Under the pieces are notes generated by a model. That model was given only the letters and a program-made list of their open reading frames with translations. It did not search any database and was not told where the DNA came from. A stretch of 64,000 nucleotides of DNA. It comes from CAVQJU01 sp963729215. Lineage in GTDB: Bacteria > Acidobacteriota > Vicinamibacteria > Vicinamibacterales > CAVVIG01. The position numbers were made by a program, and so were the translations under genes. The stretch spans positions 310,001 to 374,000 of the forward strand of contig CAVSND010000009.1 in NCBI GenBank assembly GCA_963729215.1. The letters are read 5' to 3'. This document shows, piece after piece, positions 1-9,515 of the stretch. How positions within the stretch are numbered: position 1 is the stretch's first letter; each line of letters opens with the position of its first letter.

Positions 1-971
1 ATGCCCTCGAGAAAGAACGGCCGCTTCTCCGGAAAGAACAGGGCGAAGCGCTGGTTCGTCGCGATTTGGGCCGTGTCGGATTCGATTTGGGAGAAATCCG
101 GTTTGACGGTCACGTCGATCGCGTTGTCGGCGTTGGGCAGGTATTTCGCGTCCACGCCCACATGCAGATGCCCGACGGCATCGTCGAGCGGCGTGCCGAC
201 CGGCCCGGGAGCTTCGGCCACATTGCTCGCGGCGGCGTACGGCGCGACAACGATGTGACCGCCGCCCGGCAGCTTTTCGATGCCGGTCAGGACGTTGGCG
301 CGGCACACGAAGCAGTTGCTGTCTCGCGGAATGCGCGCCGTGAAGAACTGGTAGTGAAATTCGCGCGGGTAGTTGCGGTACAGCATGATCCGCCAGGTCT
401 GCGGGTCGATGTTCTTGTACCGGATGGACGAGAACGGGATGCGGATCTCCAGCGTCCAGCCGTGTTCGGTGATCTTCGCCGCCGAATCCCAGAAAAAATC
501 CGGAGACGCATCCTCGCCCGACGAATCATCCGTGATCGCGTCGTATTGCGTGTTTCGCGGCGTGACGAGGAAGAACGCGGCGTTTGAGCCGGTGTTGCGG
601 GCGTCGAGCAGGATGCCCGCGTAGTCGTTCGCGTTGCCGTTGATGTTGTCGCGATCGGCAAATGGCGCGCGAATGGCGGCGGGGTTCGGGTCGTCGAATT
701 CGAACGCCGCGTAAAGGTAGCGATCGTCAAACGTAAGGAAGCCGACGTTCTTGACCTTTGGCTCGGTGTTGTCGCCAGGCTGCTTCTCGTACCATTTGTC
801 GATGCGGGCGGCGGTGCGCCAGGCGGCGTCCGACAAATCGCCGTCGATGATGATGGGACCGCTCGCCCGGGTGATGTGGATGGTGTCGCCTGAGAGGGCC
901 TGCTGTGCGACAGCCGCCCGGGCTGCGAACAGCACCGCGACGGTCAGTGTAGCCACTCGGCCGCGACGCAT
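1..971 (-). CDS. DUF5916-type outer-membrane protein with N-terminal CBM9-like domain (3' end beyond window)
   Basis: The start codon is at 971 and the frame stays open to the window edge, giving about 323 residues. A signal peptide with a run of Ala and Val ends near AVAQQ. The next stretch has the IIIDGDLSDAAW motif and alternating strands typical of the CBM9/DOMON-like domain (about residues 35-230). It leads into a segment ending FFPEKRPFFLEG, where the DUF5916 beta-barrel normally begins. Such proteins are large outer-membrane proteins, common in Acidobacteriota and Bacteroidota, whose substrate is usually unknown. The upstream VOC gene on the same strand ends 37 nt away, so co-transcription is possible. 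The family call rests on the visible N-terminal domain; the barrel itself is outside the window. Confidence 0.8.
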   Translation of the reverse strand, partial: MRRGRVATLTVAVLFAARAAVAQQALSGDTIHITRASGPIIIDGDLSDAAWRTAARIDKWYEKQPGDNTEPKVKNVGFLTFDDRYLYAAFEFDDPNPAAIRAPFADRDNINGNANDYAGILLDARNTGSNAAFFLVTPRNTQYDAITDDSSGEDASPDFFWDSAAKITEHGWTLEIRIPFSSIRYKNIDPQTWRIMLYRNYPREFHYQFFTARIPRDSNCFVCRANVLTGIEKLPGGGHIVVAPYAAASNVAEAPGPVGTPLDDAVGHLHVGVDAKYLPNADNAIDVTVKPDFSQIESDTAQIATNQRFALFFPEKRPFFLEG

Positions 972-1008
972 GGATTGCGGGTTTAGACGCCCAGCCGGGC
1001 CGGAAAGT

Positions 1009-2016
1009 TCACTGCGGGGGACGCTGAATCAACTCGAGAAACAGGTTATTCGGATCGCGCACGACGGCTATGCGCAACGGGCCGAAATCGAGCGGCGCGC
1101 CGCCGGCCGTGACCACTTGCGCGCCACCCGCCTTCAGCCTCATCAGCAGTGCGTCCACGTCGCGCACCATGATTTGCAGCATCGCCATGCCAGGGTCCTG
1201 CAGACGCGTGCTGAGCGGCTTGCGATCGATGCCCCTGAACTCGATGAACCGGATGCCGTCGGAGGCATCCGGGATCTGCACGCGGCTCTGACGGAACTGC
1301 GCGCCCGGCGTTCCCGCGGTGTCTGCCATGAGTCTGTCGCCGTTGAAGGACTCCCCCACGGTTGGCCGCATTCCGAGCAAATCGCGGTAGAAGGCGACTG
1401 TCTTGTCCGTGTCCTCAATCGTCAGCTCGAATCCGGCGCCCAGGACGTTGCCCGGCGTCCCGGCCGTCACCGGCGGCGGCGCGATCGACTGACTCAGCTC
1501 GATCACGAAACCATCGGGATCCTGCATGAAGACGATCCGCGATCGGCCGCCGATCTCTGCGGGCGCCCCGGAGACGGTAATCACCCGGCCGCCGGCCGTT
1601 TTCAACCGCGCGATCGTGCCGTCCAGATCGCGCACCCTCACGGTGAGATTGGTCGCGCCGGGATCCTGAAATCTGGGCCGGACTGGCTGGCGCTCGATGT
1701 CTTTGTATTCGATCAGCTCGACGGCCATCGCGGAGCCCGGAACCTTGAGCCACGTGTAGCGCGTCTGGGCGCCCGGCACGTTGGCGAGCTTCATGATCAC
1801 TTCGTCCGGCCGGAACACGGCGGCCGGTCCGGTGACTTCCAGCCCGAGGCCGTCGCGATAGAACGCCAGCGACCGATCGAGGCTGGCGACGATGTGGCTG
1901 AAGTTGCCGAGACTCTTGACTGGCCCCTCGGCTGACTGCGCGCCCGGCCTCGCGGTCGTCAAGACGAGGCCGCCGATCATGACGAGACATCCCGCCAGGT
2001 GTGTCGCCGTTCGCAT
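1009..2016 (-). CDS. Secreted VOC-superfamily (glyoxalase-like) protein with two VOC domains
   Basis: 335 residues. A signal peptide (about residues 1-27, ending GAQS) suggests export. Two paired VOC (vicinal oxygen chelate) units follow, near residues 37-160 and 190-332. Each opens with the helix-strand pattern LAFYRDGLGLEV or VAFYRDLLGMRP and ends with a DPDGFVIEL or DPNNLFLEL strand, the usual site of a metal-binding Glu. The other metal ligands are not all recognisable, so a specific enzyme such as lactoylglutathione lyase cannot be assigned. A GGAGG ribosome-binding site lies just before the ATG. The gene diverges from the ECF sigma gene across 89 bp and precedes the DUF5916 gene. Confidence 0.82.
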   Translation of the reverse strand: MRTATHLAGCLVMIGGLVLTTARPGAQSAEGPVKSLGNFSHIVASLDRSLAFYRDGLGLEVTGPAAVFRPDEVIMKLANVPGAQTRYTWLKVPGSAMAVELIEYKDIERQPVRPRFQDPGATNLTVRVRDLDGTIARLKTAGGRVITVSGAPAEIGGRSRIVFMQDPDGFVIELSQSIAPPPVTAGTPGNVLGAGFELTIEDTDKTVAFYRDLLGMRPTVGESFNGDRLMADTAGTPGAQFRQSRVQIPDASDGIRFIEFRGIDRKPLSTRLQDPGMAMLQIMVRDVDALLMRLKAGGAQVVTAGGAPLDFGPLRIAVVRDPNNLFLELIQRPPQ

Positions 2017-2105
2017 GCCGGCCTCCGGAATTGTCCTGTATCTTACATGGCGACCGCACCCTCAGTAACTTCCGGGCGGCTGCCACGTATTGAGATCGCC
2101 GTCCA

Positions 2106-2609
2106 ATGGATCCGTTCTGGCTCATCTACGAACGCTACAGGGGCGATGTGCATCGCTTCGCGCTGTTTCTCACGGGCGAGCCCGCAGCCGCGGACGATCT
2201 TGTCTCCGAGACGTTCGTGCGAGCCTGGACGGCGCGCGATCGCATCCGGCAGGAGACGGTGAAGGGGTACCTGCTCACGATCGCCCGCAATCTGCATCGC
2301 GACCACTTGCGGGCCACGCGCCGTTTCGTGGAGCTGGAAGAAACAATCGAGGATGAAGCTCCGGGCATCGACGTCCAGGTCGAGCACAGGTCGTCCCTGC
2401 ACGATGTGCGGGCCCGGCTGCGCCGCGTCGCGAAGGGCGACCGCCGGGCCCTGCTGCTCTATGTCTTCAAGGAAATGACGTACGCGGAAGTGGCAGCGGC
2501 GCTGGGCATCAGCCTCGCGGCCACGAAGTCTCGCATCTGTCGAGCGCGCGAGGCACTGTCGGCGCCGTTGAGCCCCGTCATCAGTGTCGCCAATGAGGAG
2601 AACGGATGA
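2106..2609 (+). CDS. ECF-type RNA polymerase sigma factor (sigma-70 family)
   Basis: 167 residues, the normal length for an ECF sigma factor. Region 2 is at about residues 8-75: FALFLTGEPAAADDLVSETF is the -10/core-binding helix and a YLLTIARNLHRD segment follows. Region 4 is at about 118-155, with the helix-turn-helix MTYAEVAAALGISLAATKSR. Its last codons overlap the next gene (ATGA), so the downstream membrane protein is translationally coupled. That is the standard sigma/anti-sigma arrangement. The target regulon cannot be read from the sequence. Confidence 0.9.
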   Translation: MDPFWLIYERYRGDVHRFALFLTGEPAAADDLVSETFVRAWTARDRIRQETVKGYLLTIARNLHRDHLRATRRFVELEETIEDEAPGIDVQVEHRSSLHDVRARLRRVAKGDRRALLLYVFKEMTYAEVAAALGISLAATKSRICRAREALSAPLSPVISVANEENG

Positions 2610-3109
2610 AAATTACACGCGACGTCATCTACGATCTGCTGCCGGCGTATTTCGCGGGCGACGTGAGCGCCGATACCCGCTCGCTTATCGAAGAATTCTT
2701 CGCCACCGACGCCGAGTTCGGGCGCATGGCCTCGCGGTTCAAGACGCTCCTGGAAGAGAAAGGCGCCCGGGCGCAGCCCGAGACCGATGCCGCGCGCGAG
2801 CGCGAGGCCTTCGATCGCACGCGGGAGGCCGCCGAGCTCCGGGTCAAGGCACGGGCCGCGGCGTTCGTCTGGGCGTTTGCGGGGGCGTTTGCCTGGCTCA
2901 TCGCCCTGTTGACGTGGAACCAGCGGATGGGTTTTCTCAATCCCGGCGCGATTCTCGGGGTCTTCTTCCTGGCGGGCGCCGTGGTTGCATTCCTGTTGTC
3001 GTTCTACGTCCGGCCCGAATCGCCGTGGAGAGCCCTGGTGGGCTTCGACGACGAGACGTTGAAAACCGTCGGCTTCAAGCCGCGGGGCAAAGGCGACGAC
3101 CGGCGGTGA
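2606..3109 (+). CDS. Two-TM membrane protein, probable anti-sigma factor of the adjacent ECF sigma
   Basis: 167 residues. The ATG overlaps the sigma-factor stop by 4 bases. A cytosolic N-terminal segment (about 1-55) begins DVIYDLLPAYFAGDVSADT, resembling the N-terminus of acidobacterial anti-sigma/zf-HC2 proteins, but it lacks the HxxxCxxC zinc motif. A charged helix follows, then two hydrophobic segments at about 88-110 and 116-139. The C-terminus is basic. The partner role is inferred from coupling and topology; the family match alone is weak. It ends 4 nt before the 3' end of the convergent subtilase gene. Confidence 0.65.
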   Translation: MKITRDVIYDLLPAYFAGDVSADTRSLIEEFFATDAEFGRMASRFKTLLEEKGARAQPETDAAREREAFDRTREAAELRVKARAAAFVWAFAGAFAWLIALLTWNQRMGFLNPGAILGVFFLAGAVVAFLLSFYVRPESPWRALVGFDDETLKTVGFKPRGKGDDRR

Positions 3110-3113
3110 GCGT

Positions 3114-6100
3114 CTACTGAGTGCCCACCGTGACCGTCGGGCTCGTCGCTGCTCGCGTGTAGCCGTTATTCAGGAACAGCCGGAACTCGTACGTGCCTGG
3201 TGTTCCCGGCACGGTTACGGTCCACGTGCGCGTGGCCGTACCTGCCCCTACGTAGACGTACTGCAGGAAGGTCGTATCCCCAGCGGTGGACGGCGCGAAC
3301 GCCAGCCAGTCCGTGGCCCCGCCCAGACCGCCGGTCAACGTCACGATCACCGTGCCGCCTGGCACGACGGCCGTCGAACTGACCGACAGGATCGGCGCCG
3401 CCACGATCGAAACCGGCAGCGCCGTCGACGTGCCGCCGCCCGGCGTTGGCGAGAATACCGTGACCTGCGCCGCACCGAGCGAGGCGATATCAGTGGCGGG
3501 AATTGCGGCTCTCAACTGCCCCGAGCTTACGTACGTTGTCTGCCGATCGCTCCCATTCCAACGCACAATCGACGACGAGGTGAAGTTGGCGCCGTTCACG
3601 GTGAGCGTGAACAGGGACTGACCGGCCACGACGACGTTCGGCGAAAGCGACGTCACCTGAGGGACGGGGTTCGGCGCGGGGGTGACGGTAATCGCGGGAC
3701 TCGTCGCGGCGCGCGTGTAGCCACCGTTCAGGAACAATCTGAATTCGTACATCCCGCCCGCGGCCGGCATGGCGACCGTCCACGTTCTGGACGTGATGCC
3801 GCTGCCCACGTAGGTGTACTGAGTGTAGCTGGTGTTCGGAGCGGATGGCACCGCCAGCGCAATCCAGTCCGATCCGCCGCCGAAGCCGTTTGCAAGTGTC
3901 ACCGTGACGTTCGCGCCACCGATGGCGCTCGTCGCGCTCACCGACAGGGTCGGCGCGGCAGCTGATCGTATCGCGAACGAAACCGCTGGCGAGGTGCCGC
4001 CAGACGTTGAGAAGACGCTCACCTGCGCCGTGCCGGCCGACGCAATGTCGGCTGCCGCAATGGCCGCCTGCAACTGCGTCGCGCCGACGAGCGTCGTCGG
4101 CCGGTTTGAACCATTCCACCGGACGACCGACGCGCTGTCAAATCCGGCACCGTTGACGGTCAACGTGAACGCCGGGCCGCCGGCCGTTGCAACTGCCGGC
4201 GACAACGAGTTTATCGTCGGTCCGCCAGCGCCGCTGGTGTCCACAGAGACCGTCGGACTGGTGGCCGCGCGCGTGTAGCCGTTGTTGAGGAACAGCCGGA
4301 ACTCGTAGGTGCCGGGCGTGGTCGGCATCGCAACGGTCCAGGTGCGGGTCGTGGCTCCGGCGCCGACGTACACCCACTGAAGGTAGCTGCTATTCGCCGC
4401 TGACGTCGGTGCCAGGGCGATCCAGTCGTTCGCCCCACCAGGGCCGTTGTCGAGCGCAACCGTGACGGTGCCGCCTGGGAACACAGTCGTGCTGCTGACG
4501 GACAACGTCGGCGGAGTTGCGATCGAGAACGTCAGACCGGAGGAGATGCCGCCCCCGGGTGCTGGCGTCGCCACCGAAACGGTCGCGGTGCCGACCGCGG
4601 AAATGTCACTCGCCGGAATAGCCGCCTGCAGCTCGGTGGAACTCTTGAACGTCGTCGGGCGGCTCGCGCCGTTCCACTGAACGACGGATGTGGAAATGAA
4701 GTTGCTGCCGCTCACCGTCAGCGTGAAGGCCGATCCGCCCGCGCTCGTAAAGCTGGGCGATAGCGAACTGGCTATCGGCGCCGGGTTTGCCGTCGGCGTG
4801 ACGCTGACTGGCGCGCTGGTCGCGGCCCGCGTGTATCCATTGTTCCGGTACAGGCGGAATTCATAGGTTCCCGTGCTCGCCGGCGTCACCGTCCACACGC
4901 GATCGATGACATTCCCGCCGACGTACGTCCATTGGGCATAGATGGTGTCCGGCGAGCCGACAGCGGCAAGCGCCAGCCAGTCGGTGGTGCCTCCGAAACC
5001 GTTGGCAAGCGACACGGTTACCGTGTTGCCAAGGCTGACTGACGTCGGGCTCGGCGTCAGCGTCGCGGGCGGATCGATGGTGAACGTCAGCGTGGACGAC
5101 GTGCCGCCGCCCGGGGTGGGCGTGAACACGCTGACCTGTGCCGTGCCAGTCGACGCGAGATCGCTTGCGGGAATCGTCGCCTGAAGGCTCGTGCTGCTCG
5201 CCACCGACGTCGGCCTGGCGACACCGTTCCAGCGGACGACCGAAAACGCGTCGAAGCCGGTGCCGGTCACGGTCAGCGACAGGGCCCCGCCGCCAGCCCG
5301 TCCTGTCGCGGGCGAGATCGCCGTGATTTCTGGCGCCGGATTCGTGACTGGCGTGAGCTCGTGCAGCGCATCGAAGACCCTGATGCGCGACTTGGTGACG
5401 GTGCCGCCGGTACGCGTGTCCGTGATCGGCGTTCCGGTGAGCTGCAGGGCGTTCAGGATCAGACCAACGCTCGCGTTCGGGACCGCCTGCTTGAGAATCG
5501 CCCAGGTGCCCGCGACGTGAGGCGTCGCCATCGAGGTGCCGTTGAAGGCCTGGTATCCGCCCCCCGGGACCGACGAGGTGATCGACACGCCGGGCGCAAA
5601 CAGCGACATGAACGGCGCGGCATTCGTAAACCAGGCGATCACGTCGCTCTTGTCCGTGGCGCCGACGCTGATCGCCGAGGAAATGCAGCCGGGCGCTGTC
5701 AGCTCCGACGTGGACGAACCGTTGCCTGCCGCGATCACGGTGGCAATGCCAATCGATCGCAGGTTGTCGATGGCGAGCTTGTACGGTTGTCCGTCGCACG
5801 GCGCTGGAAACGAGCCGCCGCCGAGGCTCATGTTGACGGCCGCGATGTTGTACGTGCCGGCGCGGGCGTAGACGCGCTCCAGGCCCGCGATGATGTCCGA
5901 GCTGAACGCGCCCACGCACGGCGCCGTCCCTCCGCAGTTGAGCGCGTTGATGACCTTGGTGAACACCTGGACGGCCATCAACTGCGCGCCCTTGGCGACT
6001 CCCGAGAACGATTGGCCGGCGGTCGCGCCGTTGCCTGCCGCGATGCCCGCCACATGCGTGCCGTGGATGCAGTCCGGCAATGGACATGGCGCCGCCGCGC

Positions 6101-6740
6101 CCGCACCGAGCTGCTGATCGAGTCCGTTCGGGCAGAACGACTGACTGGTCCCCGCCACCGTGCTCGAATAGCACGCTTCGTCGACGACCTTGCCCGCGAG
6201 AAACGGATGTGTGGAATCGATGCCCGTATCAAGGATCGCAATCGTCATGCCCGTGCCGTCGTAGCCGGCGCTCCATGCCTGGTCGGCCTGGATCAGCGGC
6301 ACACTCTGCGCCAGACTCGGCTGGACGATTTCATCGTTCATCACGCGGACGACATCGGAATCGAGGGCTTCGAGCGCCGCAAGCGCCGACGCGTCAACGT
6401 CCAGCGCGACGTACGGAAGCGTTTGATATTGATGGATCAGGCGGTACGCCGCCGCGGGTAGCCTGGACAGCAATCGGAGCCGCTGGCTCTCGATGCGCTG
6501 CCGCTGTCCCACCACCGCGGCCGCTGAGCCGAGCGTTCCTTCCGGGACATGCGGCGTGGGCAGCTTGAGCTCGACGATGACGCGCGCATGACCGGCGCGC
6601 CGGACGCCCTGGCGAGCCGCTTGCGCGATTTCGGCCTGCGCGGCCGCGCGCGGCGGCGCCATTTCGCTCGAGAGGATGCCGACGAGCCCGGCGACAACGG
6701 CGGCGAAACTGCTGGGAATAGCAAGGGACTTGAGGCTCAC
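3114..6740 (-). CDS. Secreted S8 (subtilisin-like) serine peptidase with four alternating IPT/TIG-like and DWxALA-type repeats
   Basis: 1208 residues with a GTG start and an N-terminal signal/hydrophobic segment. An inhibitor-like propeptide region (about 50-135) precedes the catalytic domain. The triad is visible: Asp171 in AILDTGIDSTHPF, His226 in HGTHVAGIAAG and Ser403 in GTSMATPHVAG, with oxyanion Asn340 in AAGNG. From about residue 470 to the end, two module types alternate four times: an IPT/TIG-like Ig fold (PxITxLSP...FxVRWNG...) and a roughly 85-residue module with DWxALA ... TWTV ... YEFRLFLNNGYTRAATS. Such tails usually bind surfaces or substrate. No sorting signal is seen at the C-terminus, so secretion to the outside or cell-surface association is inferred. 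Confidence 0.92.
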   Translation of the reverse strand: MSLKSLAIPSSFAAVVAGLVGILSSEMAPPRAAAQAEIAQAARQGVRRAGHARVIVELKLPTPHVPEGTLGSAAAVVGQRQRIESQRLRLLSRLPAAAYRLIHQYQTLPYVALDVDASALAALEALDSDVVRVMNDEIVQPSLAQSVPLIQADQAWSAGYDGTGMTIAILDTGIDSTHPFLAGKVVDEACYSSTVAGTSQSFCPNGLDQQLGAGAAAPCPLPDCIHGTHVAGIAAGNGATAGQSFSGVAKGAQLMAVQVFTKVINALNCGGTAPCVGAFSSDIIAGLERVYARAGTYNIAAVNMSLGGGSFPAPCDGQPYKLAIDNLRSIGIATVIAAGNGSSTSELTAPGCISSAISVGATDKSDVIAWFTNAAPFMSLFAPGVSITSSVPGGGYQAFNGTSMATPHVAGTWAILKQAVPNASVGLILNALQLTGTPITDTRTGGTVTKSRIRVFDALHELTPVTNPAPEITAISPATGRAGGGALSLTVTGTGFDAFSVVRWNGVARPTSVASSTSLQATIPASDLASTGTAQVSVFTPTPGGGTSSTLTFTIDPPATLTPSPTSVSLGNTVTVSLANGFGGTTDWLALAAVGSPDTIYAQWTYVGGNVIDRVWTVTPASTGTYEFRLYRNNGYTRAATSAPVSVTPTANPAPIASSLSPSFTSAGGSAFTLTVSGSNFISTSVVQWNGASRPTTFKSSTELQAAIPASDISAVGTATVSVATPAPGGGISSGLTFSIATPPTLSVSSTTVFPGGTVTVALDNGPGGANDWIALAPTSAANSSYLQWVYVGAGATTRTWTVAMPTTPGTYEFRLFLNNGYTRAATSPTVSVDTSGAGGPTINSLSPAVATAGGPAFTLTVNGAGFDSASVVRWNGSNRPTTLVGATQLQAAIAAADIASAGTAQVSVFSTSGGTSPAVSFAIRSAAAPTLSVSATSAIGGANVTVTLANGFGGGSDWIALAVPSAPNTSYTQYTYVGSGITSRTWTVAMPAAGGMYEFRLFLNGGYTRAATSPAITVTPAPNPVPQVTSLSPNVVVAGQSLFTLTVNGANFTSSSIVRWNGSDRQTTYVSSGQLRAAIPATDIASLGAAQVTVFSPTPGGGTSTALPVSIVAAPILSVSSTAVVPGGTVIVTLTGGLGGATDWLAFAPSTAGDTTFLQYVYVGAGTATRTWTVTVPGTPGTYEFRLFLNNGYTRAATSPTVTVGTQ

Positions 6741-7006
6741 AGGACATACCTCTCAGCCAGCGTGAATTAGTGAAACCCAGCCTTTCGTGGCAACAGATGT
6801 GCCGCTCGAGCTTACTACCGCGTTCTCGTTCTGTTTGCACGGTTTATCGTGATCGCCGCCGCCGGGCCTCTTTCAGGCAAATCGGCCCGAAGCGCGGAAA
6901 TTGGTCTGAACAACTGGCGATTTCGTGTTCGCCGGGTCCGGCTTCGGCGCGACCACGCTCGGGACGTCGTGAACCGCATGCTAGGATTTTTGCCGGAGGA
7001 TTCACC

Positions 7007-7580
7007 ATGCGTGCGTTTGTCTTGACCGTCTCCGTGATGTCCATGGCCCTGCCGGCCGCCGCCCAGACGTCCGACTCCGGGTTTGGCGACCTGGCTTCCC
7101 TCTCGATCGCCGCCGTCACGAAAGGCATGCACGCCAATATCCGCCGCAATCTGTCGGAAGCGGCGGAAGCGATGCCCGGCCGCGGACTACGCGTTCAAGC
7201 CGACGCCCGAGGTGAGAAGCTTCGGACAGCTCATCGGGCACGTCGCGAACGCGAACTTCTTTTTCTGTTCGCAAGCCTCCGGCGAGAAGTCGCCCGCGAC
7301 CGGGGACTACGAGAAGACGGCGGACAAGGCCGCTCTCGTGAAAGCTCTGAACGATTCGCTGGCATTCTGCGATGCGGCGTACGCGGGAACGACCGACTCG
7401 AACTTCAACCAGACGATCAAGACGCCCGCGCCCGGCGGCCCGCGGGATGCGACGCGCGGCGGCGTGCTGATTTTCAACACGGCGCACAACAACGAACACT
7501 ACGGCAACATCATCGTCTACCTGAGACTGAAAGGGAGAGTTCCTCCATCGACCGGGCGCGTTCAGCCGCCGCGGAAATAG
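7007..7580 (+). pseudogene. Secreted DinB-family protein, disrupted by a one-base frameshift
   Basis: The ATG at 7007 follows a good GGAGGA ribosome-binding site (about 6994-6999). The first frame gives a signal peptide ending AAAQT and a DinB-type helix up to EAAEAMP. The second frame continues ADYAFKPTPEVRSFGQLIGH, then HVANANFFFCS, and ends with NTAHNNEHYGNIIVYLRL, the typical DinB C-terminal metal-site region. Removing one G near 7178 joins the two frames into one protein of about 190 residues. DinB proteins are four-helix metal-binding proteins of mostly unknown reaction. Either the gene is recently broken or the base is a sequencing insertion. It ends 10 nt before folD. Confidence 0.75.
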
Positions 7581-7589
7581 CGCGGGGGC

Positions 7590-8471
7590 ATGAAAGACCA
7601 TCGCCTGCTCGACGGCCGGGCCGTCCGCGACCGCATTCTGCACGAGGTGGCGGAGCGCGTACGCCTGGCGGCCGCGACCCACCGCATCGGGCGCCTCGTC
7701 TCGGTCAGCATCGGGGACAACAAGGCCGCCGCCGTGTACGAGCGCAGCCAGGCTCGCGCGGCGACGCAGGTCGGTTTCCGCTTCGAGCAGCAGACGTGGC
7801 CGCTCGAAATCAGCCAGGAAGAATGCAAAGCCCGGCTCGTCGCCATGAATGACGATGCCGACGTGCTGGGGGTCATCCTGCAGCGCCCGGTGCCTTATCA
7901 CATTCACGGCCGCTCGCTGGCCTCCGCGATCCACCCGTTCAAGGACATCGAGGGTATGAATCCCGCCTCGATCGGCAACATTGTCTACAACGACCTGGCG
8001 CTGGCGCCCTGCACGGCAGCCGCGTCCGTCGAGTTGATCAAGGCAACGGGCCTCCAGCTTCACGGCCTCGAGGTCGTCATGGTCGGGCATTCCGAGATCG
8101 TCGGAAAGCCGGCCGCGTTCATGCTGATGGCCGAGGGGGCGACGGTCACGGTCTGTCACCATATGACGCGCTCGGTCGCCGCGCACTCGCGCCGGGCGGA
8201 TGCGGTGCTGGTCGCCGTCGGCAAGCCGAGATTCCTCAGCGCCGACATGGTGAAGCCGGGAGCGGCGGTGATCGACATCGGCATCAATCAGGTGACCGGG
8301 CCCAACGGCGACACGATGATCGTCGGCGACGTGGACACCGACGCCGTGAAGGAAGTCGCCAGCTGGGTGACGCCCGTGCCTGGCGGCGTGGGTCCCGTGA
8401 CCGTCGCGATGTTCATGCGCAACGCCATCACCGCGGACGGCAAGCAGTTCGCGGCTGGATGGCTCGGCTGA
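7590..8471 (+). CDS. folD: FolD-like methylenetetrahydrofolate dehydrogenase (cyclohydrolase lysine replaced)
   Basis: 293 residues, normal FolD length. The substrate domain (about 1-145) contains GVILQRPVP and HPFKDIEGMNP. The Rossmann domain contains VVMVGHSEIVGKPAAFML and the C-terminal TPVPGGVGPVTVAMF signature. These fit the enzyme that interconverts 5,10-methylene-, 5,10-methenyl- and 10-formyl-tetrahydrofolate in the cytosol. Against E. coli FolD, Tyr is kept (Tyr50) but the catalytic Lys four residues later is Gln54 (YERSQAR instead of YVASKRK). The usual PCTPxG is PCTAAA. The Gln and Asp of the active site are kept. Dehydrogenase activity is therefore likely; cyclohydrolase activity is doubtful. 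Confidence 0.9.
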   Translation: MKDHRLLDGRAVRDRILHEVAERVRLAAATHRIGRLVSVSIGDNKAAAVYERSQARAATQVGFRFEQQTWPLEISQEECKARLVAMNDDADVLGVILQRPVPYHIHGRSLASAIHPFKDIEGMNPASIGNIVYNDLALAPCTAAASVELIKATGLQLHGLEVVMVGHSEIVGKPAAFMLMAEGATVTVCHHMTRSVAAHSRRADAVLVAVGKPRFLSADMVKPGAAVIDIGINQVTGPNGDTMIVGDVDTDAVKEVASWVTPVPGGVGPVTVAMFMRNAITADGKQFAAGWLG

Positions 8472-8567
8472 CCGGCTGAGGACCGGCAACCAATCTGGCG
8501 TAGTGCGGACCCTTCAGGTGGCTGCCTGTCGCCGGCAGGCCGAGAGGCCTGCGACACGGAGCCGAAA

Positions 8568-9510
8568 TCACTTAGCGCGCTGCCGATCAGCAACGTGATT
8601 CTCCGGAGGCCGCTGTTTCTGCCACCCAGGCGGCGCCTGGAGCGTGGCCAGCACACGTCCGTTCAGCATTGCCGTCACGGATTGGTGTGCGGCGTCAGGC
8701 GCCACGACCGGTTGCGCGGCGATCACGACATCGGCCGGCGCATTCGACCTCTCGCGATTGACACGGTGCCGTCGGTGCCCCAGATCCACGGCAGCGTCTC
8801 GTCGCGATGCATCGGTCCGTCCGAAGTCGAGCGTCGGATACGCCGACGTCGACCCAACGAGCGCCACGCCGATGAGGATGGCCGCTGCGACGAGTGAACC
8901 AGTCCACGCCTGAGTCTGCCTGACTAGAGCGACCAAAGGTCGGCGCACGAGCAGATGATGAATGTCGCAGCGACGCCGGCGAGACGCCATACGCTGATTC
9001 CGGGTGCCGTACGAGAGGGCGTGTGGATCCCAGAGAGCAAACGGCAGGATCAACAGCACGATCGGCGCGACGAAAGCGACGATCACGCGAAGCGCGAGTG
9101 GGCGCCGATGCACCCAGATCCACAGCAAGAAGATTGGCGCACCCGCGGCCATCGTGCTGCGGCCTACGACGATCAGTCCGAGCACGACGGCGGCGGTCTG
9201 CCAGCGTTCTGCAGCCACGAGCACGGCGAACAGCGGCAGCAACGGCCAGTATGCGGACGTATGGGCGACCGGCGTGAATTCCGCGAAGTCCGGGTTACTG
9301 AGTACGGCGCAAACCAGGACCAGCCACATCACGCTGGCCAGGGCACGTCCACGAGCCGCCTCGAGCGCCGCGGCGATGACGCACCAGACAGGAAGGATCA
9401 GTTGACCGGCCACGCCCGCCAGCCTCAAGTCCGCGCCGAGCGCGTGCGGGATCAGGAACGGCATCCACAGCACCGGGCCCCACGGTAGCGGCGCTTCCCA
9501 CGGTACGTGG
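8568..9510 (-). pseudogene. Truncated and frameshifted polytopic membrane protein (glycosyltransferase-like)
   Basis: The longest intact frame encodes about 150 residues of closely spaced hydrophobic helices, beginning YALYHVPWEAPLPWGPVLW and running through ILPVWCVIAAALEAARG and APIFLLWIWVHRR to LPFALWDPHALSYG. The layout resembles GT39/GT87-like membrane glycosyltransferases. After SYG the frame turns into Arg-rich out-of-frame sequence, with a second plausible coding stretch near the 3' end, so more than one frameshift is likely. The 5' end is missing: just upstream of the first hydrophobic segment the frame closes and a fragment of an unrelated gene begins on the other strand. No enzyme can be assigned. 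Confidence 0.5.
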
Positions 9511-9515
9511 TACAG

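Noticed and set aside
5361..6461. 366-codon plus-strand frame opposite the subtilase
   Set aside because: Antisense shadow of a gene with a clear catalytic triad; composition is Arg/Asp/His-rich.
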